Of a DNA stretch of 64,000 nucleotides, positions 17,667 to 26,661 are shown piece after piece; the first letter of the stretch is position 1, and each line of letters starts with the position of its first letter. Both the position numbers and the translations under genes were made by a program. The notes beneath the pieces were generated by a model. That model worked only from the letters and a program-made list of their open reading frames with translations, made no database searches and was not told the DNA's origin. Origin of the DNA: DASXAI01 sp963728985 (GTDB taxonomy: Bacteria; Actinomycetota; Acidimicrobiia; Acidimicrobiales; Ilumatobacteraceae); assembly GCA_963728985.1 (NCBI GenBank), contig CAVSME010000006.1, forward strand, positions 1 through 64,000, given 5' to 3'.

Positions 17667-18580
17667 TACGCAGCGCTGGGCGATACCAGGCGCAGGTGGG
17701 GGTGGCCGACGGTGCCGACCACCTGGAGCCGATGGCTGCCGATGGTGATCTCGTCGCCGTCGTGGAGGATGGCCGGCGCCGTCATCCGCCGGCCGTTGAA
17801 CCACGTGCCGGTCGACGACCCGAGGTCCTCGACCACGGCCACCTCACCAAGGCGGTAGACGACGGCGTGGTGGGCGGCCGCCGCCTCGTCCTCGGCGAGG
17901 AGGAGGTGGCAGGACGGGTGACGGCCGATCACGACGGTGCTGTCGACGGTGAGGGTCGACGGTCCCGTCCGTGGCGCGGGCGTCACCGTCAACGTGAGTG
18001 CCTGGAGCGGCGTCTCGCCGCCCACGGCGACGCCGTCGCCGAGGGCGATGGCGCCGGGGAGCGGCCTGGCGCCCGTGGTCCGGTGGGCGAGGACGGTCCC
18101 GTTGCACGACAGCGAGCCGGTGCCCGTGTACGAACCGGCGCCGACGCTCACGATGCGGCCGGCGACGAGCTTGAGGATCACCCCGGTCAGCGACAACTCG
18201 GCGCGGACCTGCAGGACGAAGCGGGCGAGGAGCGTCTCCTCGAGGTACACGTCGAGCCGCGGCGCGTACGAGCGATCGGCCCGGTGGTCGGCCAGCGGCA
18301 CGAACACCGGGTCGTCGGGATGCTGGCGCGACTTCGCGGCGCCGGTCTGGACGGCGGCGCACGAGGCCCACGCCGCGGTGACGAGATCGCTGAGGCCGCC
18401 CTGGAGGATCGCCGCCACCTGGGTCATCAGCTCGTGCTCGGTCACGTACCGGCGGGCGTGCGCCAGCCGCCGCAAGCGGGCGGGAGCGTTCGGTGCGGTC
18501 GTGAGGCGGTGTACGACGTCGTAGGGCCCGTGGTCCGGCTGCTCGAACAAGACGTCGCCGAGCGTCAGTTGCTCAGTCAT
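17666..18580 (-). CDS. FHA-domain protein
   Basis: A 304-residue protein with a C-terminal forkhead-associated phosphothreonine-binding domain: TVVIGRHPSCHLLL (about 214-227, the GR-S core), HHAVVY (the S/H-R-like turn) and LGSSTGTWFNGRRM (about 255-268). The N-terminal 200 residues, with GLSDLVTAAWASCAAV and a beta-rich middle, are not recognised. Its start overlaps the PASTA gene stop by 8 bp (ATGACTGA), so the two are translationally coupled. The stop codon is supplied by a repeat element. A role in Ser/Thr-kinase signalling is likely, but no kinase gene is nearby. Confidence 0.85.
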   Translation of the reverse strand: MTEQLTLGDVLFEQPDHGPYDVVHRLTTAPNAPARLRRLAHARRYVTEHELMTQVAAILQGGLSDLVTAAWASCAAVQTGAAKSRQHPDDPVFVPLADHRADRSYAPRLDVYLEETLLARFVLQVRAELSLTGVILKLVAGRIVSVGAGSYTGTGSLSCNGTVLAHRTTGARPLPGAIALGDGVAVGGETPLQALTLTVTPAPRTGPSTLTVDSTVVIGRHPSCHLLLAEDEAAAAHHAVVYRLGEVAVVEDLGSSTGTWFNGRRMTAPAILHDGDEITIGSHRLQVVGTVGHPHLRLVSPSAA

Positions 18581-19592
18581 CGGGGGTGTCCTCCGGTGGT
18601 CCGTCGGGATGGGTGTGATCGACGCGCTGGCCCGGCTCGACGTGGATGCGCAGGGCCGTGGGTTCGTCGCGGTCGTGGTCGTACTGCGAGGTCGGAGTGG
18701 CGTCGTCGAGCAAGCGGACGTCGACGTCGCCGTGGGCGGCCCGCCAGTGCCGGCGCCGCAGCACGCGGGTGGCGGCCAGGCCGACGCCGGCCACGGTCAT
18801 GCTGCCGAGCACCGCCCACGTGACAGGGCGTCCGGATGACGACGGCGGCGGCAGCGTCGTGGTGGTGGTGGTGGTGGTGGTCGGTGGCTCGGTGGTCGCG
18901 GTCGTCGTCGGGCCGATGCTGGTCGTGGTCGGTGTCGGCAGCGTGGTGAGAGGTGGCGGCGGCGCGGTGGTCGGCGGTTGCCCTCGCGTCCGTGGACCGG
19001 ACGCCGTCGTCGGCGCCACGATGGACGTGTCCAGCACGGTGGGCTCGGTGGTCGTTGTGGTCGTTGTGGTCGTCGTCGGCGCGGTGGTCGTGGTGGTGGT
19101 GGTGACCACCGTCGCCTTCATCGTCAGGCTGACGACGGGGGTGTCCTCCGCCGGGGCGCACAGCAACTCGCCACCGGAGGGCGATTGGCTGGCGACGACG
19201 TCTCGCGCCTTGGCGTCGGGGTCGACGTTGACAACGAAGGAGGTGAGGCGCCCCCGGGCATCGCTCAGGCGGCGGCCGACGACATTGGGCACCCGCAGGC
19301 ACCGGCCCGGCTTCGTCGTCAGCGTTATCTGGGCGATGTAGTAGTCGCTGTTGCACAACGTGGAACCGGCGGCCGGATCTTGGGCCACGACGTAGGCGCC
19401 GGTCTCCGGGCCGACGATCGTGATCCCCCGGTCGGCCCACGCCAGCGCGGCGGTGGCGGCCTCGATCGTGTGATGGATGACGTACGGCATCAGGCAGGTG
19501 CCGCCCGCGGGCGCGTCAGGCGCCGCCCCGGCCGGTTGGGCACCGGTGATGATCACGAGGCCGAGTGCGGCCCAGAAGATCTTCTGCCTCAT
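18573..19592 (-). CDS. secreted/membrane PASTA-domain protein
   Basis: A 339-residue protein. It has a signal peptide (FWAALGLVIITGAQPAGA, 6-23) and two PASTA repeats (about 33-90 and 97-155, the second opening RVPNVVGRRLSDARGRL). A long Thr/Pro-rich linker (about 160-255) is encoded by low-complexity ACC repeats, followed by one TM helix (TWAVLGSMTVAGVGLA) and an acidic cytoplasmic tail. PASTA domains bind peptidoglycan or muropeptides, usually on Ser/Thr kinases; here they are on a stand-alone protein coupled to an FHA protein. A cell-wall sensing pair is inferred. Confidence 0.82.
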   Translation of the reverse strand: MRQKIFWAALGLVIITGAQPAGAAPDAPAGGTCLMPYVIHHTIEAATAALAWADRGITIVGPETGAYVVAQDPAAGSTLCNSDYYIAQITLTTKPGRCLRVPNVVGRRLSDARGRLTSFVVNVDPDAKARDVVASQSPSGGELLCAPAEDTPVVSLTMKATVVTTTTTTTAPTTTTTTTTTTEPTVLDTSIVAPTTASGPRTRGQPPTTAPPPPLTTLPTPTTTSIGPTTTATTEPPTTTTTTTTTLPPPSSSGRPVTWAVLGSMTVAGVGLAATRVLRRRHWRAAHGDVDVRLLDDATPTSQYDHDRDEPTALRIHVEPGQRVDHTHPDGPPEDTPDD

Positions 19593-19672
19593 GCCCTGGA
19601 GAGCGGGCCGAGGCGTCCGCGCATACCGTGAAGATCGTCATAGATCCACGGCGCTCGGCGGGACGAACTGCC

Positions 19673-20194
19673 CTATTGCTCGGCGGGTGGGCTCGCTGCG
19701 CCGGCCGCCTCGTTGGCCGTCTTCTGGGCGGCGTTGAGCACCTTGGCGATCGAGATGCCCGTGAGCACGGCGGCGCCGGTCGCCACGAGGCCCGTGACCA
19801 CGGGCGGGAGCCCGCCCTTCACGTGGCGGCCCCGGTGGCCGGCGGCGAGGAGGACGCCGGCGAGGGCGAGGTTGGTGAGGGGCAGCTCGAAGCCGCCGTT
19901 GGCGGACAGCGGCCCCGCCTTGCGGTGCACCACGGTGGCGACGGTCATGGTGCCGGCGATGGCGAGCGGTCCGAGCGGCTCGGCGATGCCGGCGGCCGTG
20001 AGCACCCCGCCGCCGAGCTCGGCGGCGCCCGCGAGGATCGTCATCTCGCGAGCCGGTGTGAGGCCGAGGTGCTCGAAGCCCTTTGCCGTGCCCTCGATGC
20101 CGTGCCCTCCGAAGAGGCCGAACAGTTTCTGGGCGCCATGGACGGCCAAATAGCCGCCCAGCACCACCCGGGCCACGCTGCTGACGTTGCGCAT
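19673..20194 (-). CDS. DoxX family membrane protein
   Basis: A 173-residue protein with four predicted TM helices. The opening RVVLGGYLAVHGAQKLFGLFGGHG and the REMTILAGAAELGGG segment are characteristic of DoxX/DoxD-like proteins, and LGPLAIAGTMTVATVVHRKAG continues the fold. DoxX proteins are thought to act in quinone-linked or thiol-redox membrane complexes; no partner is adjacent. The ATG has no ribosome-binding site but follows TAGAGT by 6 nt. Confidence 0.88.
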   Translation of the reverse strand: MRNVSSVARVVLGGYLAVHGAQKLFGLFGGHGIEGTAKGFEHLGLTPAREMTILAGAAELGGGVLTAAGIAEPLGPLAIAGTMTVATVVHRKAGPLSANGGFELPLTNLALAGVLLAAGHRGRHVKGGLPPVVTGLVATGAAVLTGISIAKVLNAAQKTANEAAGAASPPAEQ

Positions 20195-20200
20195 GTCGCG

Positions 20201-20206
20201 ACTCTA
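20201..20206 (-). promoter_or_regulatory. candidate leaderless -10 (TAGAGT)
   Basis: On the minus strand TAGAGT is separated by 6 nt from the DoxX ATG at 20194. A -35 box is not obvious. Confidence 0.5.
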
Positions 20207-20241
20207 CGAACCGACGGCCCGGTCGCCCGCTTTCGCCGCCG

Positions 20242-20712
20242 TCAATCGCCGAGGGTCAGCGTCATGAAGGCGCTGCTGGCACTGGGGGCGTAGTGGTCGA
20301 ACGGACCGCAGGCGGTGAAGCCCGATGCCTCGTACAGCGACCGCGCTGGCCCGAAGGCGTCCATCGTGCCCGTCTCCAGGCTGACCCGCCGGTAGCCGCG
20401 CTGGCGGGCCACGCCGAGGAGGTGGTCGACCATGGCCCGGCCCAAGCCGCGGCGCCGGGCGGCGGCGGCGGTGTGCATCGACTTCAGCTCGCCGTGGGTG
20501 GCGTCGAGCTCCTTGAGCGCGCCGATGGCCAGGAGCTCGTCGTCCGCCCGGGCGCTGAAGAACGTGACGGCCGGGTCGAGGAGGCCGCTCAGATCGAGGG
20601 CGTGCACGTCCTCGGGCGGCGTGTGCTCATGGGCGAAGGCGAGGTGGCGTTCCAGCAGCCGGCGGATGTCGTCGCGGCGGGGGTCGTCCACGGCGATGAG
20701 GAGTGGCGTCAC
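20242..20712 (-). CDS. GNAT family N-acetyltransferase
   Basis: A 156-residue acetyl-CoA-dependent acyltransferase. Motif A, the pyrophosphate-binding loop, reads ARRRGLGRAMVDHLL (about 85-99). The LYEASGF segment near 130 is the usual motif B. Acceptor unknown. The GTG start at 20712 overlaps the stop of the upstream gene (GTGA), indicating translational coupling as the last gene of the MFS-unknown-GNAT operon. A longer ORF upstream in this frame is not supported by the family. Confidence 0.88.
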   Translation of the reverse strand: MTPLLIAVDDPRRDDIRRLLERHLAFAHEHTPPEDVHALDLSGLLDPAVTFFSARADDELLAIGALKELDATHGELKSMHTAAAARRRGLGRAMVDHLLGVARQRGYRRVSLETGTMDAFGPARSLYEASGFTACGPFDHYAPSASSAFMTLTLGD

Positions 20713-21731
20713 GATGCCGCCCGCACCCGCCACACGAACGCGTCGTCGCCGAGGTCGGCGCGCGCCGTGACCCCGAGGTGGACGTCCTCCATGGCGGCCA
20801 ATCCCTCCCACAGGCCGTTCCACGCCTCGAAGACCTCGGGCGGAACGGTCACGCCGTCGAACATGCGCCAGCGCTGGAGGCGGATGACCGACTCGTCGCC
20901 GGTCGATGTCACCGTGGCCGGCGTCCCGTGGGCGGCGAGCAGCCGCGCCATCCGCTCGGCGAAGGGCGGACGGTCGGCGGCCGGGTCGAGGATGGCCATG
21001 ACGGCGGCGTGGTACTGCATGGCGATCTGGCGGGCGGCGATGCGGCCGACGGCGGCGCCGTCACCGGGACCGAGCACGGCGCAGAGCACCGGCAGGATCG
21101 TGCGGATGTAGTTGGTGGCGTAGTTGCGCTCGACCTTGGCCAGGCGCTCGGCGCCCCACGCCGGCACCGGCAGGTCGACCGGAGCCTGCGCCGGGCGCTC
21201 GCCCGGACGGAACCGGACGCGCTCGTCAGGCTCGAGGGGACGATCCTCCTCGATGTAGTAGCCCTCGAGTCCGGGCTGCGCGTCGGTGGTCTGCATCGTG
21301 CACACGAACCCGAGCCGGTCGTTGCCGAGGGACACGCCGTTGTGGCCGTGCCAGCCCCGGAGCATGGCCCGGCTCACCTCCGTGGGGATGCCGCAGACGG
21401 CGGTGCCGTCGAAGATCCAGCGCGGTGGTGTGTAGCGCACCCAGGACTTGGTGTCGGACTCCGGGATCCACACCACGCCCACGCCGCCGACCGCGTTCGA
21501 CAGCACGTGGTACTGGGCGCAGGCGACGGCCGGTGGGAGGTGCTCCAGCTCCAGCTTGCGCAGGCCCGGCAGGAACAGCTCGAGGTGCTGGCGTCGGAAG
21601 GTCTGGAACACCACCTCGGTCGCCCGGGCCGTGCCGTGACGGCTGACGAGGGCGAGCAGGAGCCCGGTGAGGTAGCGGTGGTAGAGCTCGCCGATGGCGG
21701 CCCAACCGGCCGGCTCGTCGCCGTCCGCCAC
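20709..21731 (-). CDS. conserved hypothetical protein
   Basis: A 340-residue cytoplasmic-looking protein that I do not recognise. Landmarks: a helical N-terminus (AAIGELYHRYLTGLLLALVS), WFxxP-like VVWIPESDTKSWVRYTPP (about 86-103), MLRGWHGHNGVSLGNDRLGF (about 121-140) and a central helix rich in small residues (AAVGRIAARQIAMQYHA). No TM helices or signal peptide. The GTG start overlaps the stop of the MFS gene (TAGTG), and the gene overlaps the GNAT gene downstream, so it belongs to a coupled three-gene operon. A ligand-binding or enzymatic role linked to export or modification is only a guess. Confidence 0.75.
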   Translation of the reverse strand: MADGDEPAGWAAIGELYHRYLTGLLLALVSRHGTARATEVVFQTFRRQHLELFLPGLRKLELEHLPPAVACAQYHVLSNAVGGVGVVWIPESDTKSWVRYTPPRWIFDGTAVCGIPTEVSRAMLRGWHGHNGVSLGNDRLGFVCTMQTTDAQPGLEGYYIEEDRPLEPDERVRFRPGERPAQAPVDLPVPAWGAERLAKVERNYATNYIRTILPVLCAVLGPGDGAAVGRIAARQIAMQYHAAVMAILDPAADRPPFAERMARLLAAHGTPATVTSTGDESVIRLQRWRMFDGVTVPPEVFEAWNGLWEGLAAMEDVHLGVTARADLGDDAFVWRVRAAS

Positions 21732-23369
21732 TACGTGACCTCTTCCTTGACGCGCAGGGTCGTCGCCTCGGCGTCCTCGTCGTCCTCCTCCCGCGTTCCC
21801 TTGGGGAACGCGATGGCGCCGGCGATGAGGGCGGCCACCGTCAGGCCGCCGCCGACCAGCAGCGCCACCCTGATGCCGACGACGAAGGCGTCGTCGGCGG
21901 CGTCGATCAGCTCGCTGCGGGCGGCAACGGCATCGGGGAGGGGTCGGCTGGGGCCGATGATGCTGGCGACGGCGCGGGGGTTGGCGTCGTCGACCACGAT
22001 CTCGACAGCCCGCTGGCGGCCCGGCTCCTCGAGGAACGGCGCGAACTTGCCTGGCAGCGTGGCGCCGACGACAGCGGCCAGGACGCTGCCCATGATGGCG
22101 AAGCCGGCCGTGGATCCGAGGGCCCGCTGCGCGCTCATGATGCCCGAGGCCATGCCGGCGCGATCAGGGGGGATCGAGGACATGGCGACGTTCGTCGTGG
22201 GGGCCAGGGCCAGGCCGCCGGCGGTGCCGACGAGGACGAGCCCGATCAGGACCACGACGATGGGGCCGCCGACGCCGGCGGCGATGACGACCAGCCCGAC
22301 GATGAGCAGGCACAGGCCGATGAGCGTGGGCCGGCGACCGCCGGCGCGGGCGGCGATCCCGCCCGAGATCGGCGACAGGATGATCGTCGGCACGGTGAAG
22401 GCGAGCATGACGACGCCGGCCCGCTCCGGGCTGAAGTCGCGGATGTTCTGGAAGTACTGGGTGATGACCAGCAGCATCCCGTAGACCGAGAAGAGGATGG
22501 CGAAGAGGGTGAAGATGGCGGCCGAGTAGACCGGGTCGTGGAACACCCGCACGTCCATCATCGGGTCGGGCGAGTGCAGCTCGGCCAGCACGAAGGCGAC
22601 GGCGATCACACCGGACCCGATCAGCAAGCCGAGGATCAGCGGTGAGAGCCAGCCGGTGTGCGGTCCCTCGATCAGCGCGTACGTGAGCGTGCCGACGCCA
22701 GCGATGAACAGCAGCTGCCCGGGCAGGTCGAAGCGACGCTGGGCGGGATCGGTGGACTCGTCGACGAAGGCGCGAGCGAGCAGGATGCCCACCGCTCCCA
22801 CGCCGACGTTCACGAGGAAGATCGAGCGCCAACCGGCCGTCTCGGTGAGGAAGCCGCCGGCCGTCGGTCCGATGGCGAGGCCGACCGCGGCGATGCCGGT
22901 CCAGATGCCGATGGCGCGCGCCTTGCGCTTCGGGTTGGGGAACGCCGCGCTCGACGAGGGCCAGTGACGCGACGTTGACGGTGGCCGCCCCCACGCCCTG
23001 GAGCCCCCGGCCGAGGTTGAGGATGAAGAGGCTCGGCGCCGCCGAGCACACGGCCGAGGCCACCGAGAAGATCGCCATGCCGCCGATGTAGACCTTCCGC
23101 CGCCCCCGCCGGTCGGCCAGCGTGGCGGCGGACATGATGAACATGCCCATCGTGAGGCTGTAGGCCGCCACCACCCACTGCAGGCCCTGCTCGCCGGCGT
23201 CGAAGTCCTTCTGGATGTCGGGCAGGGCCACGTTCACGATCGTGGCGTCGAGGTAGATCATGAACAGGCCGACGCTCGTGGCTACCAGCGTGAGGCGCTG
23301 CCGATGCGAGAAGGGGAGAGCCGCCACGGCCCGGGAAACTACCTGCCTGTCTGGAGCACCTCGTTCCAT
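21731..23369 (-). pseudogene. DHA2-type MFS drug:H+ antiporter, frameshifted
   Basis: A 14-TM-type multidrug transporter of the EmrB/QacA (DHA2) group. The N-terminal part reads normally: FMIYLDATIVNVALPDIQ (motif D1) and LADRRGRRKVYIGG (motif A). Near 22945-22960 the frame changes: VNVASLALV is continued in the adjacent frame by SSAAFPNPKRKARAIGIW and onward to the stop at 21731. A net one-base deletion or two-base insertion would explain it. The start is uncertain (ATG 23369, 23384 or GTG 23327), because the region overlaps a YCII-like remnant. The downstream genes overlap it. Confidence 0.8.
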
Positions 23370-23470
23370 TGGCGCACGGTCCACGAGGCCACGAGCCCGT
23401 TGGTCACGTACGGGTCAGCGGCAGCAAAGGCCTCGGGCAGCGTCTGGACGTCGCCGACGAGCAACTCCGG
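23339..23470 (-). pseudogene. 3' remnant of a YCII-domain gene
   Basis: The frame ending at TAG 23341-23339 encodes ELLVGDVQTLPEAFAAADPY, then the C-terminal YCII strand ending SWTVRQWNEVLQTGR. This is the second half of the YCII fold (DPYV...GL...W.V..W). The first half, including the conserved His/Asp region, is absent. At 23470 the sequence switches to another gene fragment. It also overlaps the 5' end of the MFS gene. It is read as a deletion scar. Confidence 0.6.
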
Positions 23471-23534
23471 CGAGCACCCCGAGCGGGCCGCGTGGCAAGC
23501 GGAACTGGTCGTAGAGCTTCGCCTTGATGGTCAT
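23468..23534 (-). pseudogene. 5' remnant of a methyltransferase-like gene
   Basis: From the ATG at 23534 the sequence encodes MTIKAKLYDQFRLPRGPLG, the N-terminus of class I methyltransferases that open with a (Q)F..P.G.LG..AG motif. After about 22 codons homology stops at the YCII remnant. The ATG overlaps the stop of the MarR remnant (ATGA), so a MarR-methyltransferase operon once existed here. Assignment rests on a short segment. Confidence 0.5.
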
Positions 23535-23746
23535 CGAATCACCTCCGAGTCGAGCGCCGCTCTGATGGTGGCGAGCACGGCGGCGGCGGCGGCGATGCTC
23601 CTGGGGTCGACGGTGGCCAGCCGCTGCTCGAGCAGCCGCCGCTCACGTCCGTGCATCGCCTTGATGGTCTTGGCTCCCGCGGCGGTGAGCTCCACCAGCG
23701 GCGAGCGCCGGTGGGCGGGATTGATCGCTCGCTGCACGAGGCCGTC
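23531..23746 (-). pseudogene. 3' remnant of a MarR-family regulator
   Basis: The readable part begins DGLVQRAINPAHRRSPLVEL, the wing of a MarR winged helix (G-x-V-x-R-x-x-x-P-x-D/H-R-R). It continues through the C-terminal dimerisation helix (MHGRERRLLEQRLATV) to TGA 23533-23531. The dimerisation and recognition helices of the first two thirds are missing. Immediately upstream lies the inverted repeat TGACA-N7-TGTCA (about 23751-23767), which looks like a former MarR operator, so an internal deletion from the start region into the wing is the simplest reading. Confidence 0.65.
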
Positions 23747-23771
23747 ATTATGACAAGTCGCGTGTCAATAT

Positions 23772-24614
23772 TCAGAAGAGGCGCAAGCGGGTCAACGAGC
23801 GTTCCTCGACCATCGTCTCGACCTGCTGCTGCACGTGCCGCAGCAGGCGGGGATCGGTGAAGATCCAGAACGTGTCGTTGAGGATGCCCTCGAGCACGAG
23901 GTGGCCGACCTCGTCGGGATCCATGCCGCCGGCGAGGGCGCCCGTGAGCTTGTCGGCCAGCTTGTCGCCCTCGGCCGTGCGCCCGGTGGCCTGACCGCGC
24001 CGGGCGCGGCGGCTGGCCAGGCTGTTGCGGCTGATGTCGGTGTTCACCGCGCCGGGACACAGCACGGACGTCCGCACGTTGGACTTGGCGGCGCGCAGCT
24101 CGCGCTCGAGCGTGGCCATGAGCGCCACCACGCCGTGCTTGGCCACGTTGTAGGGACCGGCGGCGCCACCGGCGAGGAGCCCGGCGACCGACGAGGTGGC
24201 GTTGATGTGGCCCTCGTCCTGCTGCTCGATCAACGGCAGGAACACCTTGATGCCGTAGATCGGACCCCACAGGTCGATGCCGAGGACCCACTCCCAGTCG
24301 TCGATCGTGGTCTTGGCGATCGGTGAGAACAGCCCGACGCCGGCGTTGTTGCACAGGACGTGCACGGCGCCGAAGGCGTCGAGGGTGGCCGCCGCCAGCG
24401 CCTCCACGTCGGCCAGCTTCGACACGTCGGTGGGGACGCCGATCACGTCGTGGCCGTCGGCCCGCAGGGCGGCGACGGTGGAGTCGAGGGCGTCGGCGCG
24501 CACGTCGGCGGCCACCACCCGCATGCCGGCGCCGGCAAAGGCCCGGACCATGCCGAGTCCCATGCCCGCCGCCGCCCCCGTGACCACTGCGACGCGACCC
24601 TCGACCGTCTGCAT
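23772..24614 (-). CDS. short-chain dehydrogenase/reductase
   Basis: A 280-residue classical SDR using NAD(P)(H). Cofactor motif TGAAAGMGLGM (about 13-23), NNAG (about 90-93), catalytic Ser in SSVAG (about 141-145) and Y-x-x-x-K as YNVAK (about 156-160) are all present. An Asp ends the second strand (VVAADVRADAL), which favours NAD. AGAGGGGG before the ATG at 24614 sets the start. Substrate unknown; a 3-hydroxyacyl or hydroxysteroid-type alcohol fits the neighbourhood. The 61/62-bp hairpin repeat lies upstream. Confidence 0.9.
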   Translation of the reverse strand: MQTVEGRVAVVTGAAAGMGLGMVRAFAGAGMRVVAADVRADALDSTVAALRADGHDVIGVPTDVSKLADVEALAAATLDAFGAVHVLCNNAGVGLFSPIAKTTIDDWEWVLGIDLWGPIYGIKVFLPLIEQQDEGHINATSSVAGLLAGGAAGPYNVAKHGVVALMATLERELRAAKSNVRTSVLCPGAVNTDISRNSLASRRARRGQATGRTAEGDKLADKLTGALAGGMDPDEVGHLVLEGILNDTFWIFTDPRLLRHVQQQVETMVEERSLTRLRLF

Positions 24615-24687
24615 GGCGTCCCCCTCTGCTCGCCGCCGAGACTGCCCGGCGGGCGGTCGTGCAGGCAAGCCACGATCCGTGAGCGAC

Positions 24688-24749
24688 GTTGGGTGCCGAT
24701 TCGGTCATGGGTGCCGGTCGGCCCGCCAGGCGAGGCAATCGGCACCCAA
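24688..24749. repeat. 62-bp hairpin repeat, copy A
   Basis: The ends form the inverted repeat TTGGGTGCCGATT / AATCGGCACCCAA. The interior has a second GGGTGCC box and GGGCCCGCC. The sequence is nearly identical to 60309-60369. Both copies are preceded by GCGACG and followed on the plus side by the same 28-bp module. Confidence 0.85.
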
Positions 24750-24763
24750 AGCTCTCATCACGT

Positions 24764-24791
24764 TCCGCTCGCCCTCCGAGCGCAGCGAGTC
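24764..24791. repeat. 28-bp conserved module, copy A
   Basis: Identical in all 28 bases to 60429-60456. It contains the palindromic stem CGCTCG-CCCTC-CGAGCG. It lies between the hairpin repeat and the 3' end of the amidohydrolase gene, in the same order as in copy B. Confidence 0.8.
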
Positions 24792-24833
24792 GGCGCCGGC
24801 GGAAGCGACGCGGACGAAGGCGACGAAGATGCC

Positions 24834-26536
24834 TCAGCCGTGGCCGTGGCGGAGGAGGCGGCCGGAGTGGGCGGCCGTCTCCTTGTCGTCTTCGATCGTG
24901 ACCTCGCCGTTGACCAGCACCCAGCGGTAGCCGTCGGCGCGCTGGATGCGCCGCCACTCGCCGCCCGGGAGGTCGTGCGCGACCTCGCTCGGCCGGGCGC
25001 CGAGGCGCTCGAAGTCGTACACGACGATGTCGGCGGGACCACCGACGCGGATCGTGCCCCGATCGCGGAAGCCGGCGAGCGACGCCGGCAGCGCCGACAG
25101 CCGCCAGTGCGCCTCCTCCAGCGACAGCAGCTCGCGCTCGCGCACGTGCTGCGCCAGCGTCTCGGTGGGGTAGCGGCCGGCGGTGAAGAACTTGGTGTGG
25201 GCGCCGCCGTCGGACACGCCGAGCAACATGTACGGGTCCGTGATGATCTCGTCGGTGAGCTGGGACGAGCCGGCGGTGGCGGCGGTGTAGAAGACGGTCT
25301 CCAGCTTGTCGGCCACGGCGATGTCGAGCATGGCGTCGACGAAGTGCTTGCCCATCGCCTCGCCGGCCTGGGCCACCGACATCTGCCGGTAGCGCTCGGT
25401 GCTCGGCGACTTCGGGGTGAGCACGGTCACCGTGTCGAGCGGCGCGCCGGCCACTCGCGGCAGGTCGTCCTTGAGGGCCTGGCGTCGCGCCGGGTCGGCC
25501 AGCTTGCGCAGGCGCTCCTCGAACGAGCCCGTCGTGGCCTCGCACCACGCCTCGGAGTCGTCGTACAGGTTCCAGTCCTCGAAGGTGAACGTGAAGCCGG
25601 CATCGGTGGTGACGCCCTGCCCGTACACCGGGATGCCCCGCTCGCGGCAGCGCTCCAGCCACGCCAGCTGCTTGCGGTGGATGTACGGGCGGTCCTCGAA
25701 CGCCTGCACCACGTTGTGCAGCAGCGGCCGCCCGGAGATCGTGGCCAGCTCCTCGAGGTGGGCCATGTCGCGCTTGGGATCGTCGGTCGTGAGCGTCATC
25801 TGCACGAAGCCCTGGTTGCGCTCGGCCAGCACCGTCGACAGCACACGGCACGTCTCGTCGTGCATGACGTCGGTGGGCATGGCGGTGCCGTCCCAGTCCC
25901 GCTGCACGGCGGCCGGACCGCTCGGGGGCAGGCGCTGCGCCGACCAGCCGCAGCCGCCGGCGTCCATCGCCTCGTGCAGCAACCGGGCGATCTCGCGGTG
26001 CTGGTCGTCGGTCGGCAGCACCCCGGCCTTGGCCGACTCGCGCCCGAGCACCGAGACGAGCAGCGGGCCGGCGGGCACGTAGGGGAGGATGTTCACCGCC
26101 TTCGGGGTGCGGCTGATCGAGTCGAGGAACTCCGGGAAGCTCTCCCAGTCCCACGGCATGCCCTGGCGCATGGCGTCGTAGGGCACCGCCTCCACCCGCG
26201 TCATGGAGCGCATCGCGTCGTTCGCGCTCGGCCGGACGCCACCGGCGCGAAGCCGAAGCCACAGTTGCCGATGGCCACCGACGTCACGCCGTGCCAGCCC
26301 GACAGCGTGCAGTACGGGTCCCAGAACAGCTGCGCGTCGTAGTGCGTGTGGAGGTCGACGAAGCCCGGCGCCACGTGCAGGCCGGCGGCGTCGAGCACGC
26401 GCCGCCCGTCCGACGCCGGGATGCGGCCGATCTCGGCGACACGGCCGTCGCGAATGCCGACGTCGGCTCGCACCCGCGGGGTGCGGCTGCCGTCGATCAG
26501 CATGCCGCCCTTGATCACGATGTCGTACGTGGCCAT
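24834..26536 (-). pseudogene. N-acyl-D-amino-acid deacylase/amidohydrolase-like, frameshifted
   Basis: A metal-dependent amidohydrolase of the D-aminoacylase group. The N-terminal frame starts at 26536 with GGGAGG before it. It contains the metal motif FVDLHTHYDAQLFWDP (about 58-73) and NCGFGFAPV, then runs out. The adjacent frame continues at once with RPSANDAMRSMTRVEAVPYD and goes on to the stop at 24834, including SDGGAHTKFF and an HxxH-like LAHLEEL region. A net one-base insertion or two-base deletion near 26215-26240 would join them into about 567 residues. It is a pseudogene or a sequencing error. Confidence 0.8.
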
Positions 26537-26648
26537 GGGACCTCCCGAATCGGCTTTCGAAAGCCTACGACGCGCCGGCCCGGGGCACCCAGCTCAGCGC
26601 CGCCCGGCCAGGCGGGACGGTCGCCGTCTCGCCCTGGCGCCGCCGGGG

Positions 26649-26654
26649 TACAGG
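26649..26654 (+). promoter_or_regulatory. candidate leaderless -10 (TACAGG)
   Basis: TACAGG ends 7 nt before the GTG at 26662. The adjacent GGCGAGG is too close to act as a ribosome-binding site. Confidence 0.4.
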
Positions 26655-26661
26655 GGCGAGG

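Noticed and set aside
18845..19100. GTGGT/ACC repeats resembling a repeat array
   Set aside because: They encode the Thr-rich linker of the PASTA protein; there are no spacers or CRISPR-like units.
23539..26262. A 907-codon minus-strand frame
   Set aside because: It is an out-of-frame shadow of the amidohydrolase and SDR genes, rich in Arg/Ala with no recognisable domain.
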